Shown here in pieces: positions 1-5,416 of a DNA stretch of 64,000 nt. The translations under genes were made by a program, and so were the position numbers. Source of the stretch: Clostridia bacterium (lineage in GTDB: Bacteria > Bacillota > Clostridia > Oscillospirales > Acutalibacteraceae); assembly GCA_017559305.1 (NCBI GenBank), contig JAFYSP010000006.1, forward strand, positions 1 to 64,000, read 5' to 3'. Each line of letters opens with the position of its first letter. The first letter of the stretch is position 1. The notes beneath the pieces were generated by a model. It was not told where the DNA came from. It worked only from the letters and a program-made list of their open reading frames with translations, and did not search any database.

Positions 1-79
1 CCCGAACACGGCAGTTAAGCTCACTGGTGCCCACAATACTTGGCTGGAGACGGCCCGGGAAGATAGGTTGATGCCAACA
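1..79 (+). rRNA. rrf: 5S ribosomal RNA, 3' part
   Basis: The window opens inside a 5S rRNA. The conserved stretch CCGAACACGGCAGTTAAGCTC and the 3' arm with a GGCCCGGGAAGATAGG-like block and terminal TGCC are those of bacterial 5S. About the first third of the gene lies outside the window. It implies the end of an rRNA operon followed by tRNA-Asn. The exact 3' end (about 79) is estimated. Confidence 0.9.
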
Positions 80-84
80 CAAAA

Positions 85-108
85 GCCGATTATCGCAAGA
101 TGATCGGC
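85..108 (+). other. Stem-loop with GCAA tetraloop between 5S and tRNA-Asn
   Basis: GCCGATTATC and GATGATCGGC can pair over 10 bp (one G-T pair) around a GCAA tetraloop. No T-run follows, so it is not an intrinsic terminator. Lying between 5S and tRNA in a likely common transcript, it is plausibly an RNA-processing or spacer hairpin (inference). Confidence 0.5.
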
Positions 109-114
109 ACAAAT

Positions 115-190
115 GCCTTAATAGCTCAGTCGGTAGAGCACCTGGCTGTTAACCAGGGAGTCGTAGGTTCGAGTCCTACTTGAGGCGCCA
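115..190 (+). tRNA. tRNA-Asn (GTT)
   Basis: A complete 76-nt cloverleaf. Acceptor arm GCCTTAA pairs with TTGAGGC, discriminator G, encoded CCA at 188-190. D-arm contains AGCTCAGTCGGTAGAGC, anticodon arm CTGGCTGTTAACCAG with anticodon GTT, T-arm GTAGGTTCGAGTCCTAC. It sits 35 nt after 5S in the same direction and is followed at once by a terminator, so it is probably the last gene of the rRNA operon. Its 3' 39 nt are duplicated at 466-504. Confidence 0.97.
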
Positions 191-478
191 AAACAAAAGC
201 ACTTCTTCGGAAGTGCTTTTTGTTTTGCTCTTTAAATAGGTTTCGTGCCTATCCATTGCTTATTAACAGCCGCGTTTTACCGACTGAGCGGGCGAAGTCG
301 GTAGTCTGCGCCCGACCGCCGCCGGTGGCGGAAGCAGGGAGGAGCGCAGAGGCGTAGCGGTCAAAAGTTGCCCACGCCCCAAGTGGAAAGCAACTTTTGG
401 GCACCGCCAGTGTCGGTTGCTGAGACTTTTGTTCATCACAAATCTTCAAACCAGTCGCAAATAATAGGGAGTCGTAGG
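189..478 (+). repeat. 290-bp direct repeat, copy 1
   Basis: Positions 189-478 match 1438-1727 at a constant offset of 1249 bp without net gaps and with roughly 20 substitutions, mostly in the last 60 bp. The segment starts with the UUCG-loop terminator after tRNA-Asn. It holds a GC-rich core with three nested inverted repeats (CCGACT/AGTCGG; TCTGCGC/GCGCAGA; AAAAGTTGC/GCAACTTTT) and ends in AGGGAGTCGTAGG, which also belongs to the tRNA-Asn 3' half. The core is far more GC-rich than its surroundings. Open frames across it look like by-products of a structured element. Function unknown. Confidence 0.85.
191..227 (+). terminator. Rho-independent terminator after tRNA-Asn
   Basis: AAAAGCACTTC and GAAGTGCTTTT form an 11-bp stem capped by a TTCG tetraloop and followed by TGTTTT. 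It ends the rRNA/tRNA transcript. The same hairpin recurs at 1440-1476 and, with an altered outer stem, at 4074-4110. Confidence 0.9.
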
Positions 479-504
479 TTCGAGTCCTACTTGAGGCGCC
501 AAAA
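466..504 (+). pseudogene. Duplicated 3' end of tRNA-Asn (attachment-site-like)
   Basis: Positions 466-504 repeat positions 155-193 exactly: the end of the anticodon arm, whole T-arm, acceptor 3' strand and CCA. No 5' half is present, so it cannot be a functional tRNA. A duplicated tRNA 3' end is the classic footprint of site-specific integration into a tRNA gene. Here only about 270 bp lie between the copies and no integrase is present, so it would be a relic or a tandem duplication (inference). Confidence 0.8.
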
Positions 505-540
505 AACAAAGGGACTGTTTTAACAGTCCCTTTGTTTTTT
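505..540 (+). terminator. Strong terminator hairpin after the tRNA fragment
   Basis: ACAAAGGGACTG and CAGTCCCTTTGT pair over about 12 bp around a TTTTAA loop and are followed by a T-run. It follows the tRNA 3' duplicate directly, as if it were the original terminator of the tRNA gene displaced by the inserted 311 bp (inference). Confidence 0.8.
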
Positions 541-742
541 GTGTTTGTGTCCGCAGGACACAACATCGTTTTGCAACCTTAGTTGCAAATATCATTTGAC
601 CGATAGGTCAACATCATTCCGCGTTAGCGGACACAAAACGAGGTTGCCTTACGGCAAACAGTGTTGTGCTTCGCACAAACGATGTGGCTTCGCCAATGAT
701 GTGATGCTCCGCATTGATTTTTCGTACCTTTTATGCTATAAT
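541..742 (+). repeat. Nested palindromic array 1 ending in a promoter
   Basis: About eight consecutive mini-hairpins with 3-4-nt loops, for example TGTGTCC-GCA-GGACACA, TTTGCAAC-CTTA-GTTGCAAA, TTGACC-GATA-GGTCAA, TTGTGC-TTC-GCACAA, TGGC-TTC-GCCA and ATGC-TCC-GCAT. Linkers in the left half read like CATCATT and those in the right half like AATGATG, so the array as a whole is also an inverted repeat with side hairpins. The right end supplies a complete promoter: TTGATT at 714-719, 17-nt spacer, extended -10 TGCTATAAT with TATAAT at 737-742. The promoter faces the lipoprotein gene at 762. Frames open across it are not credible genes. Confidence 0.8.
714..742 (+). promoter_or_regulatory. Sigma-A-type promoter for the 762 lipoprotein gene
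   Basis: TTGATT (714-719), 17-nt spacer, TATAAT (737-742) with an upstream TGN extension. The -35 is contributed by the right arm and flank of the last mini-hairpin of the palindromic array. Confidence 0.8.
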
Positions 743-761
743 ACATATATGAGGTGATAAT

Positions 762-1316
762 ATGAAAAAAATTATTGTTATGATTGCTATTATAGTGATT
801 GCGTTAACACTTTGTTCTTGCGTAAAAACTGATAATAACATTGATAATTATTCTGATGATATTAAAGCCTATGAGGCAAGTTCCTTTATGCCAGGTTTGG
901 ACAATATAGGTAAATATAACGATGTTGAATATTTTTCAAGAAAAGATGAAAGCATTTTTCCTGAATATTCGATGCAATTGATTGTAAAGTACAATGAAGA
1001 AGAGTTTTTGAAAGAAAAAGAAATTCTCAATACAGCATATACATATCTTGAATCACCACAAAAGGCTGATTTTGATGATACAGTCTTTACTATTCCTATT
1101 GAAGAATTTTCCGCTTATGGATATGACTTTAAAATAACAAAGTTTGAAGATACAGTTTATCCTAAAAACTTTGGAATGATCGGCATTTCTGATGAGAAGT
1201 TTGAAATTGTATATTTGTGGATATATGCTCCTGATCTTGATTATATTTGTGAAACAAATGCAAATGAAATTAAGGAAATTAACGAATTTTTAGAATATCA
1301 TTTTTCTTTGGAATGA
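762..1316 (+). CDS. Small lipoprotein, unknown function
   Basis: 184 residues. A lipoprotein signal peptide is clear: MKK, a hydrophobic core of about 15 residues, then lipobox LCSC with Cys about residue 20. The mature part is acidic and rich in Asp, Glu, Tyr and Phe, with no repeat or catalytic motif I recognise. It is probably anchored to the outer face of the cell membrane. The start is supported by GAGGTGAT five nt upstream and by the promoter ending at 742. It is a single-gene unit lying between the two copies of the 290-bp repeat, so recombination between the copies would remove it. Function unknown. Confidence 0.85.
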   Translation: MKKIIVMIAIIVIALTLCSCVKTDNNIDNYSDDIKAYEASSFMPGLDNIGKYNDVEYFSRKDESIFPEYSMQLIVKYNEEEFLKEKEILNTAYTYLESPQKADFDDTVFTIPIEEFSAYGYDFKITKFEDTVYPKNFGMIGISDEKFEIVYLWIYAPDLDYICETNANEIKEINEFLEYHFSLE

Positions 1317-1437
1317 TTATGATGAAATCAAGTATTTAGATTGGTTTTATTTTGAAATTGGTTCTCATTTGCCACCCAGAGTCGAACTAACGACTTGAAT
1401 TTGAAAAAGTATTGTTCGTCTTTTATGGTACAAAAGA

Positions 1438-1727
1438 CAAAACAAAAGCACTTCTTCGGAAGTGCTTTTTGTTTTGCTCTTTAAATGGGTTTTGTGCCTA
1501 TCCATTGTTTATTAACAGCCACGTTTTACCGACTGAGCGTGCGAAGTCGGTAGTCTGCGCCCGACCGCCGCCGGTGGCGGAAGCAGGGAGGAGCGCAGAG
1601 GCGTAGCGGTCAAAAGTTGCCCACGCCCCAAGTGGAAAGCAACTTTTGGGCACCGCAAGTGTCGGTTGTGCATACTTTTTCATAGCAGACACCTTCAAAC
1701 CAGCCGCAAATAATAGGGAGTCGTAGG
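1438..1727 (+). repeat. 290-bp direct repeat, copy 2
   Basis: The partner of 189-478 at offset 1249. It includes the UUCG-loop terminator at 1440-1476 although no tRNA precedes it here, the same GC-rich nested hairpins, and the final AGGGAGTCGTAGG, after which homology stops exactly where copy 1 continues into the tRNA T-loop. The central 140 bp or so is nearly identical to copy 1 while the flanks differ more. A long frame on the minus strand through the core is present in both copies but has no good ribosome site and is treated as spurious. Confidence 0.85.
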
Positions 1728-1751
1728 ATGATTGCCAAGCTTATACTATAA

Positions 1752-1784
1752 CAAAAAGCCGTGAATTTTCACGGCTTTTATTTT
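1752..1784. terminator. Bidirectional terminator before the RHH gene's 3' end
   Basis: AAAAAGCCGTGAA and TTCACGGCTTTT form a perfect stem with T-runs on both strands. On the minus strand it ends the RHH regulator transcript. A nearly identical block, including the preceding TATACTATAA, occurs at 4311-4346. Confidence 0.8.
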
Positions 1785-1930
1785 TTTCTTTCGATACTAT
1801 TCAAATGTTGCTTTAAAACCAGGTTGATATATTGTGAAAGGGAACGGTCGTCATATTCTGCTTTTTCTTTTAGTTTTGCCAATATATCATTGTCAATAGT
1901 TATACTTATCTTTTCCTTTAAGGGTTTCAT
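1778..1930 (-). CDS. Ribbon-helix-helix (CopG/Arc-type) regulator, 50 aa
   Basis: A 50-codon gene read from ATG at 1930 to TAA at 1778. The pattern is ribbon-helix-helix: a short beta strand KISITID, helix A DILAKLKEKAEYDDR, the turn RSLSQYI, then helix B ending in a basic tail. Such proteins are dimeric DNA-binding repressors, including many antitoxins. A GAGGTGAT ribosome site lies 5 nt before the ATG. It is divergent from the 2047 gene, and the shared 116-bp region carries direct and inverted repeats suited to RHH binding, so it probably represses itself and the neighbouring operon (inference). The terminator at 1752-1784 closes it. Confidence 0.85.
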   Translation of the reverse strand: MKPLKEKISITIDNDILAKLKEKAEYDDRSLSQYINLVLKQHLNSIERKK

Positions 1931-2046
1931 CAATATCACCTCAAATAATATTATAAGATTAAAAGCGAAAAAGTATTGACAAGTAGGATAAAGTAGGATA
2001 AAATAATACTGTCAATTTGACATAAAATTTTAGGAGGTCATTAATT
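1931..2046. promoter_or_regulatory. Divergent promoter/operator region of the RHH-YidD locus
   Basis: On the + strand TTGACA (1976-1981), a 17-nt spacer and TAAAAT (1999-2004) form a promoter. The spacer holds two tandem copies of AAGTAGGATA, and GTCAATTTGAC (about 2011-2021) is an inverted repeat just downstream. TTGTCAAT on the minus strand overlaps the + strand -35, and TATAAT lies before the RHH gene on that strand. Repeats inside a promoter spacer are typical operator positions for RHH repressors. AGGAGGT precedes the 2047 ATG. Confidence 0.65.
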
Positions 2047-2385
2047 ATGGCAGGATTAGCAGGATGTTTAGAAGGCATAAAGAGAGCAAATTCAAAGAAT
2101 TTAGCTGGATGGGTAGAAGGACCCGTAGCAAAACTTAAAAGTGGTAAAAGACAGGTCTTGCTGGAAGACGGAAAACTCATTTGCTTTATTGTGGGCGCGG
2201 AGGATATTATTATAACTAAAAACGATATTAATACCGTTGAATGTGTTGCACAAAACATAAAAGAGCAATACGGTAATAAGTTCATAATTTGTAATAGTTA
2301 TGCAGTAACCTTGAAGAATGGTGAATATGGTACTTTTACTATATTTGTTGGAAAAGCGGCAGAGTTTACTATTCTTACAAAATGA
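2047..2385 (+). CDS. Small soluble protein of unknown family
   Basis: 112 residues with no signal peptide or membrane segment. It starts with a Gly/Ala-rich segment MAGLAGCLEGIKRAN, followed by what look like alternating beta strands (QVLLEDGKLICFIVG, IIITKND, YAVTLKNGEYGTFTIFVG). No family recognised. AGGAGGT lies 9 nt upstream. Its stop overlaps the start of the YidD-domain gene by ATGA (2382-2385), so the two are translationally coupled and probably act together. Expression is probably set by the divergent RHH protein. Confidence 0.8.
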   Translation: MAGLAGCLEGIKRANSKNLAGWVEGPVAKLKSGKRQVLLEDGKLICFIVGAEDIIITKNDINTVECVAQNIKEQYGNKFIICNSYAVTLKNGEYGTFTIFVGKAAEFTILTK

Positions 2386-2822
2386 TTCGAATCGATAAAG
2401 CAAGTCAATTAGAAGCAAAAGAATATGTTCTAAACAAAACTATGATAAGGCCGAAGACTACAATATGGTCTCCGGTCTTATGGCTTGTGTTTTTAATTTT
2501 TGTGGGGAGCGGTATTGGAATTGTTGTTACAAAAATTTTCGATATTTATTTTCAATTAACTATTACACAATCAATAATATTTATAGTTGGAAGTATTGTT
2601 ATTTTGCTTTTACTCGGGATGAGAAGAGAATTAATACTATGCATTAAGTGTTATCAGCACTATGCGCCCGAAGAATACAGGCGATTATGTTTGTGCAAAC
2701 CAACATGTTCAGAGTACGCTTTAATAGTACTCAAAAAATACAATTTTATGAAAGCTATTTATCTAATTTATATTCGTTTAACAAAAACTTGTAGAGATAC
2801 ATATAAAATCGATTACCCATAA
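2382..2822 (+). CDS. Two-TM membrane protein with C-terminal YidD domain
   Basis: 146 residues. Two hydrophobic helices at about 29-51 and 58-80 are followed by a C-terminal domain (about 86-146) with the YidD signature: aromatic CYQHYAP, cysteines, PTCSEYAL (107-114), then LKKY...KAIYLIYIRL and a terminal Cys-Arg. YidD is the small 'membrane protein insertion efficiency factor' near yidC; housekeeping YidD is about 70-90 residues and peripheral. The N-terminal TM hairpin and the position behind an unknown gene, far from rnpA/yidC, suggest a specialised paralog. Overlaps the preceding gene by 4 nt. What it inserts or disturbs is unknown. Confidence 0.75.
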   Translation: MIRIDKASQLEAKEYVLNKTMIRPKTTIWSPVLWLVFLIFVGSGIGIVVTKIFDIYFQLTITQSIIFIVGSIVILLLLGMRRELILCIKCYQHYAPEEYRRLCLCKPTCSEYALIVLKKYNFMKAIYLIYIRLTKTCRDTYKIDYP

Positions 2823-2871
2823 AGAAACTTAATAAAATCAGGTTTTTAGACCGGTTTCATTTCGAGTGTAG

Positions 2872-3027
2872 GCATCCAAAACTCCCGTTCACGCAAGTGG
2901 GCGGGATTTTTACTTCTTACCTCTTCACTCTTACTTCAAATAGGGTTTTGTACGGGATTTTTGGCAAGTAATAAGTAAGAAGTAAGAGGTAATAATTATT
3001 GACGCTCCGCCGCTTTTATGCTATAAT
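2872..3027 (+). repeat. Composite palindromic element with terminator and promoter
   Basis: Three parts in order. First, a terminator-like hairpin TCCCGTTCAC-GCAA-GTGGGCGGGA with a T-run (about 2880-2914). Second, a left arm of degenerate heptamers (TTACTTC, TTACCTC, TTCACTC) facing a right arm with their complements (GTAAGAAGTAAGAGGTAA) around GGGATTTTTGGCAAG. Third, a promoter: TTGACG (2999-3004), 17-nt spacer, extended -10 TGCTATAAT with TATAAT at 3022-3027. The same arrangement is found at 5206-5395. The promoter drives the hydrolase gene at 3061. Confidence 0.7.
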
Positions 3028-3060
3028 GATGTAAGACAAAAGAAACTATGGAGAAAATAA

Positions 3061-4002
3061 ATGAATAAAAATATATACCGCTTTAAAATAGCGGTCAATT
3101 GCGCGAATTTTTATTCCGGAGTCTCGAATGATGGGCGGGATTGCGAGCAAATATATGACGATTTCGGAATGATTGCACTGCCCGATAGCTATTGTGAAAC
3201 AGGAAAAGGAACAAGATTAGTTATTAACTGTCATGGTGCCGGAGGAACAGTAACTACGGATGACTCACAGGTGGAGCAGCAGACGCTTACAAAATATTTG
3301 CTTGCTAATGGGTATGCTGTGATGGATGTAAATGGGCTTCCGAATGACTTTTCCAAAATAAAAGGAATTGATATCAAAAATAATATAGGAAGTCCTATTG
3401 CGGTTCAAAGCTATGTGAAGGCTTACCATTATTGCATGGATCATTTTAATCTGAAACGCGAGGTTTTTATTCACGGTGGTTCTATGGGTGGAATCAGTAG
3501 CACAAACGTGGTTTTGTCAAACTGTATTCCAATCATTGCCCAAAGTGGTTTTTGTCCGGTTCTTGATACCTATAATCAAATTTTTCTGCATCCGTGGTCG
3601 AATGGATTACCAAAGACTGCACTTGGAGAATTGTATCATTTTGAAAGGGATGCGAGGGGAGATTATATTTATGAAGAAGATAAAGTTGCCGGCTTTAATC
3701 CTATGGGACGGCTATTACGTATAGGAGAAAAAGAGGTTTTATCCTATCCCGTTCCTGTGAAATTCTGGCAGTGCGAAGATGACGAAACCGTCGGAATTGA
3801 TAGTACTAAACGCTTTGTTGCGGCTATCAGAAACGCGGGTGGAATAGCGTATCTGCGCACCTTCTCATCAGGCGGACACGAGCCTCAGCTTTGCGGAGAT
3901 TTCTTGAAAAATCCGTCCGGAAATATTGTTTGGGGAGAGGAAGTAATTCAAATAACGCCTGCGGTTGAAGAGGCGTTTTTGTGGATAAGGCGTTTTGATT
4001 AA
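3061..4002 (+). CDS. Alpha/beta hydrolase (esterase-like)
   Basis: 313 residues, cytoplasmic (no signal peptide). The alpha/beta hydrolase signs are an oxyanion-type HGAGG (58-62), a nucleophile elbow GGSMGG with Ser141, an acidic cluster CEDDETV (Asp240 or Asp241) and SGGHEP with His273. Together they give a plausible Ser-Asp-His triad. Closest in look to small carbohydrate or prolyl-peptidase-type esterases, but the substrate cannot be read. The start is set by GGAG upstream and the element promoter at 2999-3027. Single-gene transcript closed by the terminator at 4074-4110. Confidence 0.8.
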   Translation: MNKNIYRFKIAVNCANFYSGVSNDGRDCEQIYDDFGMIALPDSYCETGKGTRLVINCHGAGGTVTTDDSQVEQQTLTKYLLANGYAVMDVNGLPNDFSKIKGIDIKNNIGSPIAVQSYVKAYHYCMDHFNLKREVFIHGGSMGGISSTNVVLSNCIPIIAQSGFCPVLDTYNQIFLHPWSNGLPKTALGELYHFERDARGDYIYEEDKVAGFNPMGRLLRIGEKEVLSYPVPVKFWQCEDDETVGIDSTKRFVAAIRNAGGIAYLRTFSSGGHEPQLCGDFLKNPSGNIVWGEEVIQITPAVEEAFLWIRRFD

Positions 4003-4073
4003 GAGCAATAGCGCGGGTTTGCAAAACTATAATATAAATTTATAACCGGGGTTCAAAATTGTTGGGTGAACCC

Positions 4074-4110
4074 AAAAAATAAAGCACTTCTTCGGAAGTG
4101 CTTTATTTTT
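4074..4110 (+). terminator. UUCG-loop terminator after the hydrolase gene
   Basis: AAATAAAGCACTTC and GAAGTGCTTTATTT around TTCG, with A and T runs on either side. The stem core matches the tRNA-Asn terminator and the one at 1440, pointing to a shared origin. Confidence 0.85.
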
Positions 4111-4318
4111 ATCCAATCCGAAGGATTGGCATGTAATTACGCGTAGCGTGTATGTAATCCGTTTGCGTTGCAAACGGTATGTCATCAAGTCGCAAGACTT
4201 GTATGTTTATTCCTTCGGATTGATTACATACCTTTCTTCGAAAGAATTACATCCCGCAACAAGTTGCGGATTACATCCAATGCTCCGCATTGATTTTTCG
4301 TTGCCTTTATACTATAAG
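4111..4318 (+). repeat. Nested palindromic array 2 ending in a promoter
   Basis: Fills most of the 341-bp gap between the hydrolase and the Xre gene. It holds about eight mini-hairpins, including CCAATCC-GAA-GGATTGG, ACGC-GTA-GCGT, CCGTTTGC-GTT-GCAAACGG, CAAGTC-GCAA-GACTTG, TTTC-TTC-GAAA, CCGCAAC-AA-GTTGCGG and AATGC-TCC-GCATT. Left-half linkers read ATGTAAT and right-half linkers ATTACAT, so the whole folds back on itself with side hairpins. It ends in TTGATT (4290-4295), 17-nt spacer and TATAAG (4313-4318). Same design as 541-742, with different hairpin arms. Confidence 0.8.
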
Positions 4319-4346
4319 AAAAAGCCGTGAATTTCACGGCTTTTTA
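4319..4346. terminator. Bidirectional terminator at the Xre gene's 3' end
   Basis: AAAAAGCCGTGAA and TTTCACGGCTTTTT pair tightly, with T-runs on both strands. On the minus strand it ends the Xre regulator. On the plus strand it comes directly after the promoter-like end of palindromic array 2, so any transcript from that promoter would end within about 30 nt. Confidence 0.8.
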
Positions 4347-4550
4347 TATTTCATCTTCTATATACTGCATAATATCTTCAACATTGCATTTTAATATCTT
4401 ACAAAATATTTCAATCGTATGTGTGCTTACGCTTTCGTTCCTTTTTAATCGTGTGATTTGCGCAGGGCTGATATTGTGTTTTTTTATAAGGGTATATTGC
4501 GTAACACCTTTTTCTTTCATCGTTTGCCATAATCTATCATAGGAAATCAT
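4344..4550 (-). CDS. Xre/YozG-type helix-turn-helix regulator, 68 aa
   Basis: 68 residues forming a single compact HTH domain: LWQTMKEKGVTQYTLIKKHNIS, then PAQITRLKRNESVSTHTIEIFCKILKCNVEDIMQYI. Q18 and the recognition helix around residues 29-39 fit the lambda-repressor/Cro fold of the small YozG-like proteins in Firmicutes. A TAGGAGGA ribosome site precedes the ATG at 4550. It is divergent from the 4642 lipoprotein gene, and two near-identical palindromic operators lie between them, so it probably controls both. The stop codon lies within the shared terminator. Confidence 0.9.
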   Translation of the reverse strand: MISYDRLWQTMKEKGVTQYTLIKKHNISPAQITRLKRNESVSTHTIEIFCKILKCNVEDIMQYIEDEI

Positions 4551-4563
4551 AATTATTCTATCC

Positions 4564-4626
4564 TCCTATTGACATATTAACCGAATATGGTATATAATTA
4601 TATTAACCAATATCGGTTAATATAAT
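4564..4626. promoter_or_regulatory. Divergent promoter with two Xre operators
   Basis: On the + strand TTGACA (about 4569-4574), 18-nt spacer and TATAAT point at the 4642 gene. Overlapping them are two related inverted repeats: ATTAACCGAATATGGT inside the promoter spacer and ATTAACCAATATCGGTTAAT just downstream of the -10. The second is nearly a perfect dyad. Positions fit repression by the divergent Xre protein. Confidence 0.75.
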
Positions 4627-4641
4627 TCGGAGGATGATAAA

Positions 4642-5157
4642 ATGAAAAAAATAGCATCATCGATTTTGTTGATTGTTGTTTTATTGGCACTTTGTAGTTG
4701 CACTGGCAATTATACTAGTATTGAAAGCGGTTCATCTAAAAATAAAGAGGTTTCAATTAAAGAAATTACAATGGTGGATAATTTTGAATGCCAAATTAAA
4801 GAAATCAACTGGTATTCTCCTTCTGATTTTGATTTCGATGTCATTGAGCGGGAAGATGGCTATGAGTATTTGGTCATTGTGTTATCTGAAAAAAACACAA
4901 CTAACGAAACACAGAATGCACCTTTTACTAGCATTCTATCGGCCGATGGCAAACAATGTGTAAATACACCCGCATTATCTTTATACAAGAAAAAATATAA
5001 AATTAATTTTGGCGCCACTTTGCCTGACACGGCTGCTGAAGCGTATGTAATATATAAGGTTCCATCTGGTGCAAGTTCGTTTAAACTTCAGATTCTTTCT
5101 AATGGTTTTGGTAGCGCTAGTGATTACATTGTTTTTAGTCGAGCAGATATTAAATGA
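4642..5157 (+). CDS. Lipoprotein with DUF4352-like domain
   Basis: 171 residues. Signal peptide with lipobox ALCSC (Cys about 20), then a Ser/Asn-rich linker and a beta-rich domain. The run EYLVIVLSEKNTTNETQNAPF followed by FGATLPDTAAEAYVIYKVPSGASSFKLQI is the pattern of the extracellular DUF4352/telokin-like immunoglobulin fold found on Firmicutes lipoproteins. Function of that fold is not established. Expression is probably set by the divergent Xre protein through the two operators. CGGAGGAT provides the ribosome site. It starts with the same lipobox style as the 762 gene but the mature parts do not look alike. Confidence 0.85.
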   Translation: MKKIASSILLIVVLLALCSCTGNYTSIESGSSKNKEVSIKEITMVDNFECQIKEINWYSPSDFDFDVIEREDGYEYLVIVLSEKNTTNETQNAPFTSILSADGKQCVNTPALSLYKKKYKINFGATLPDTAAEAYVIYKVPSGASSFKLQILSNGFGSASDYIVFSRADIK

Positions 5158-5205
5158 TTATTTATATAATAAAAAAACCAGTTCTTTTTCGGACACGAAT
5201 GACAA

Positions 5206-5395
5206 AAAATCCTGAATGCGTAAGCGTTCGGGATTTTACTTTTTCACTATTCACTTTTCACTCTTCACTAAAACTCGCATTCGGGATTTTTGGGAAGTAA
5301 GAGGTAATAGTGAATAGTGAAGAAGTATGGTGTGGCTCTGCCACGGATTACATACAAGGCTTCGCCTTGATTTATTGGCGGTTTTATGCTATAAT
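5206..5395 (+). repeat. Composite palindromic element, second copy of the design
   Basis: Terminator hairpin AATCCTGAATGC-GTAA-GCGTTCGGGATT with a T-run (5206-5237). Then a left arm of TTCACTATTCACTTTTCACT-like units facing a right arm GTAATAGTGAATAGTGAAGAAG around GGGATTTTTGGGAAGTAA, then two mini-hairpins (GTGGC-TCT-GCCAC and CAAGGC-TTC-GCCTTG) joined by an ATTACAT linker. It ends in TTGATT (5367-5372), 17-nt spacer and TATAAT (5390-5395) with TGC extension. Homologous in plan to 2872-3027 and sharing the mini-hairpin grammar of the arrays at 541 and 4111. Confidence 0.7.
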
Positions 5396-5416
5396 GCACG
5401 CATAGGCGGTGATATT

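Noticed and set aside
249..566. Minus-strand frame across repeat copy 1 and the tRNA fragment
   Set aside because: It runs through a tRNA fragment, two hairpins and the GC-rich repeat, and its N-terminal part is only the reverse of the tRNA. A similar frame recurs in copy 2. No ribosome site, so it is treated as an artefact of the repeat.
539..757. 72-codon + strand frame over palindromic array 1
   Set aside because: No ribosome site, odd composition, and it overlaps the promoter of the real gene at 762.
1366..1400. Possible tRNA 3' remnant on the minus strand (GTTCGACTCT-like)
   Set aside because: The T-stem pairs poorly and the acceptor arm does not fit; too degenerate to claim.
4111..4318. 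CRISPR-like array
   Set aside because: There are no identical repeats with unique spacers. The units are different hairpins with short symmetric linkers.
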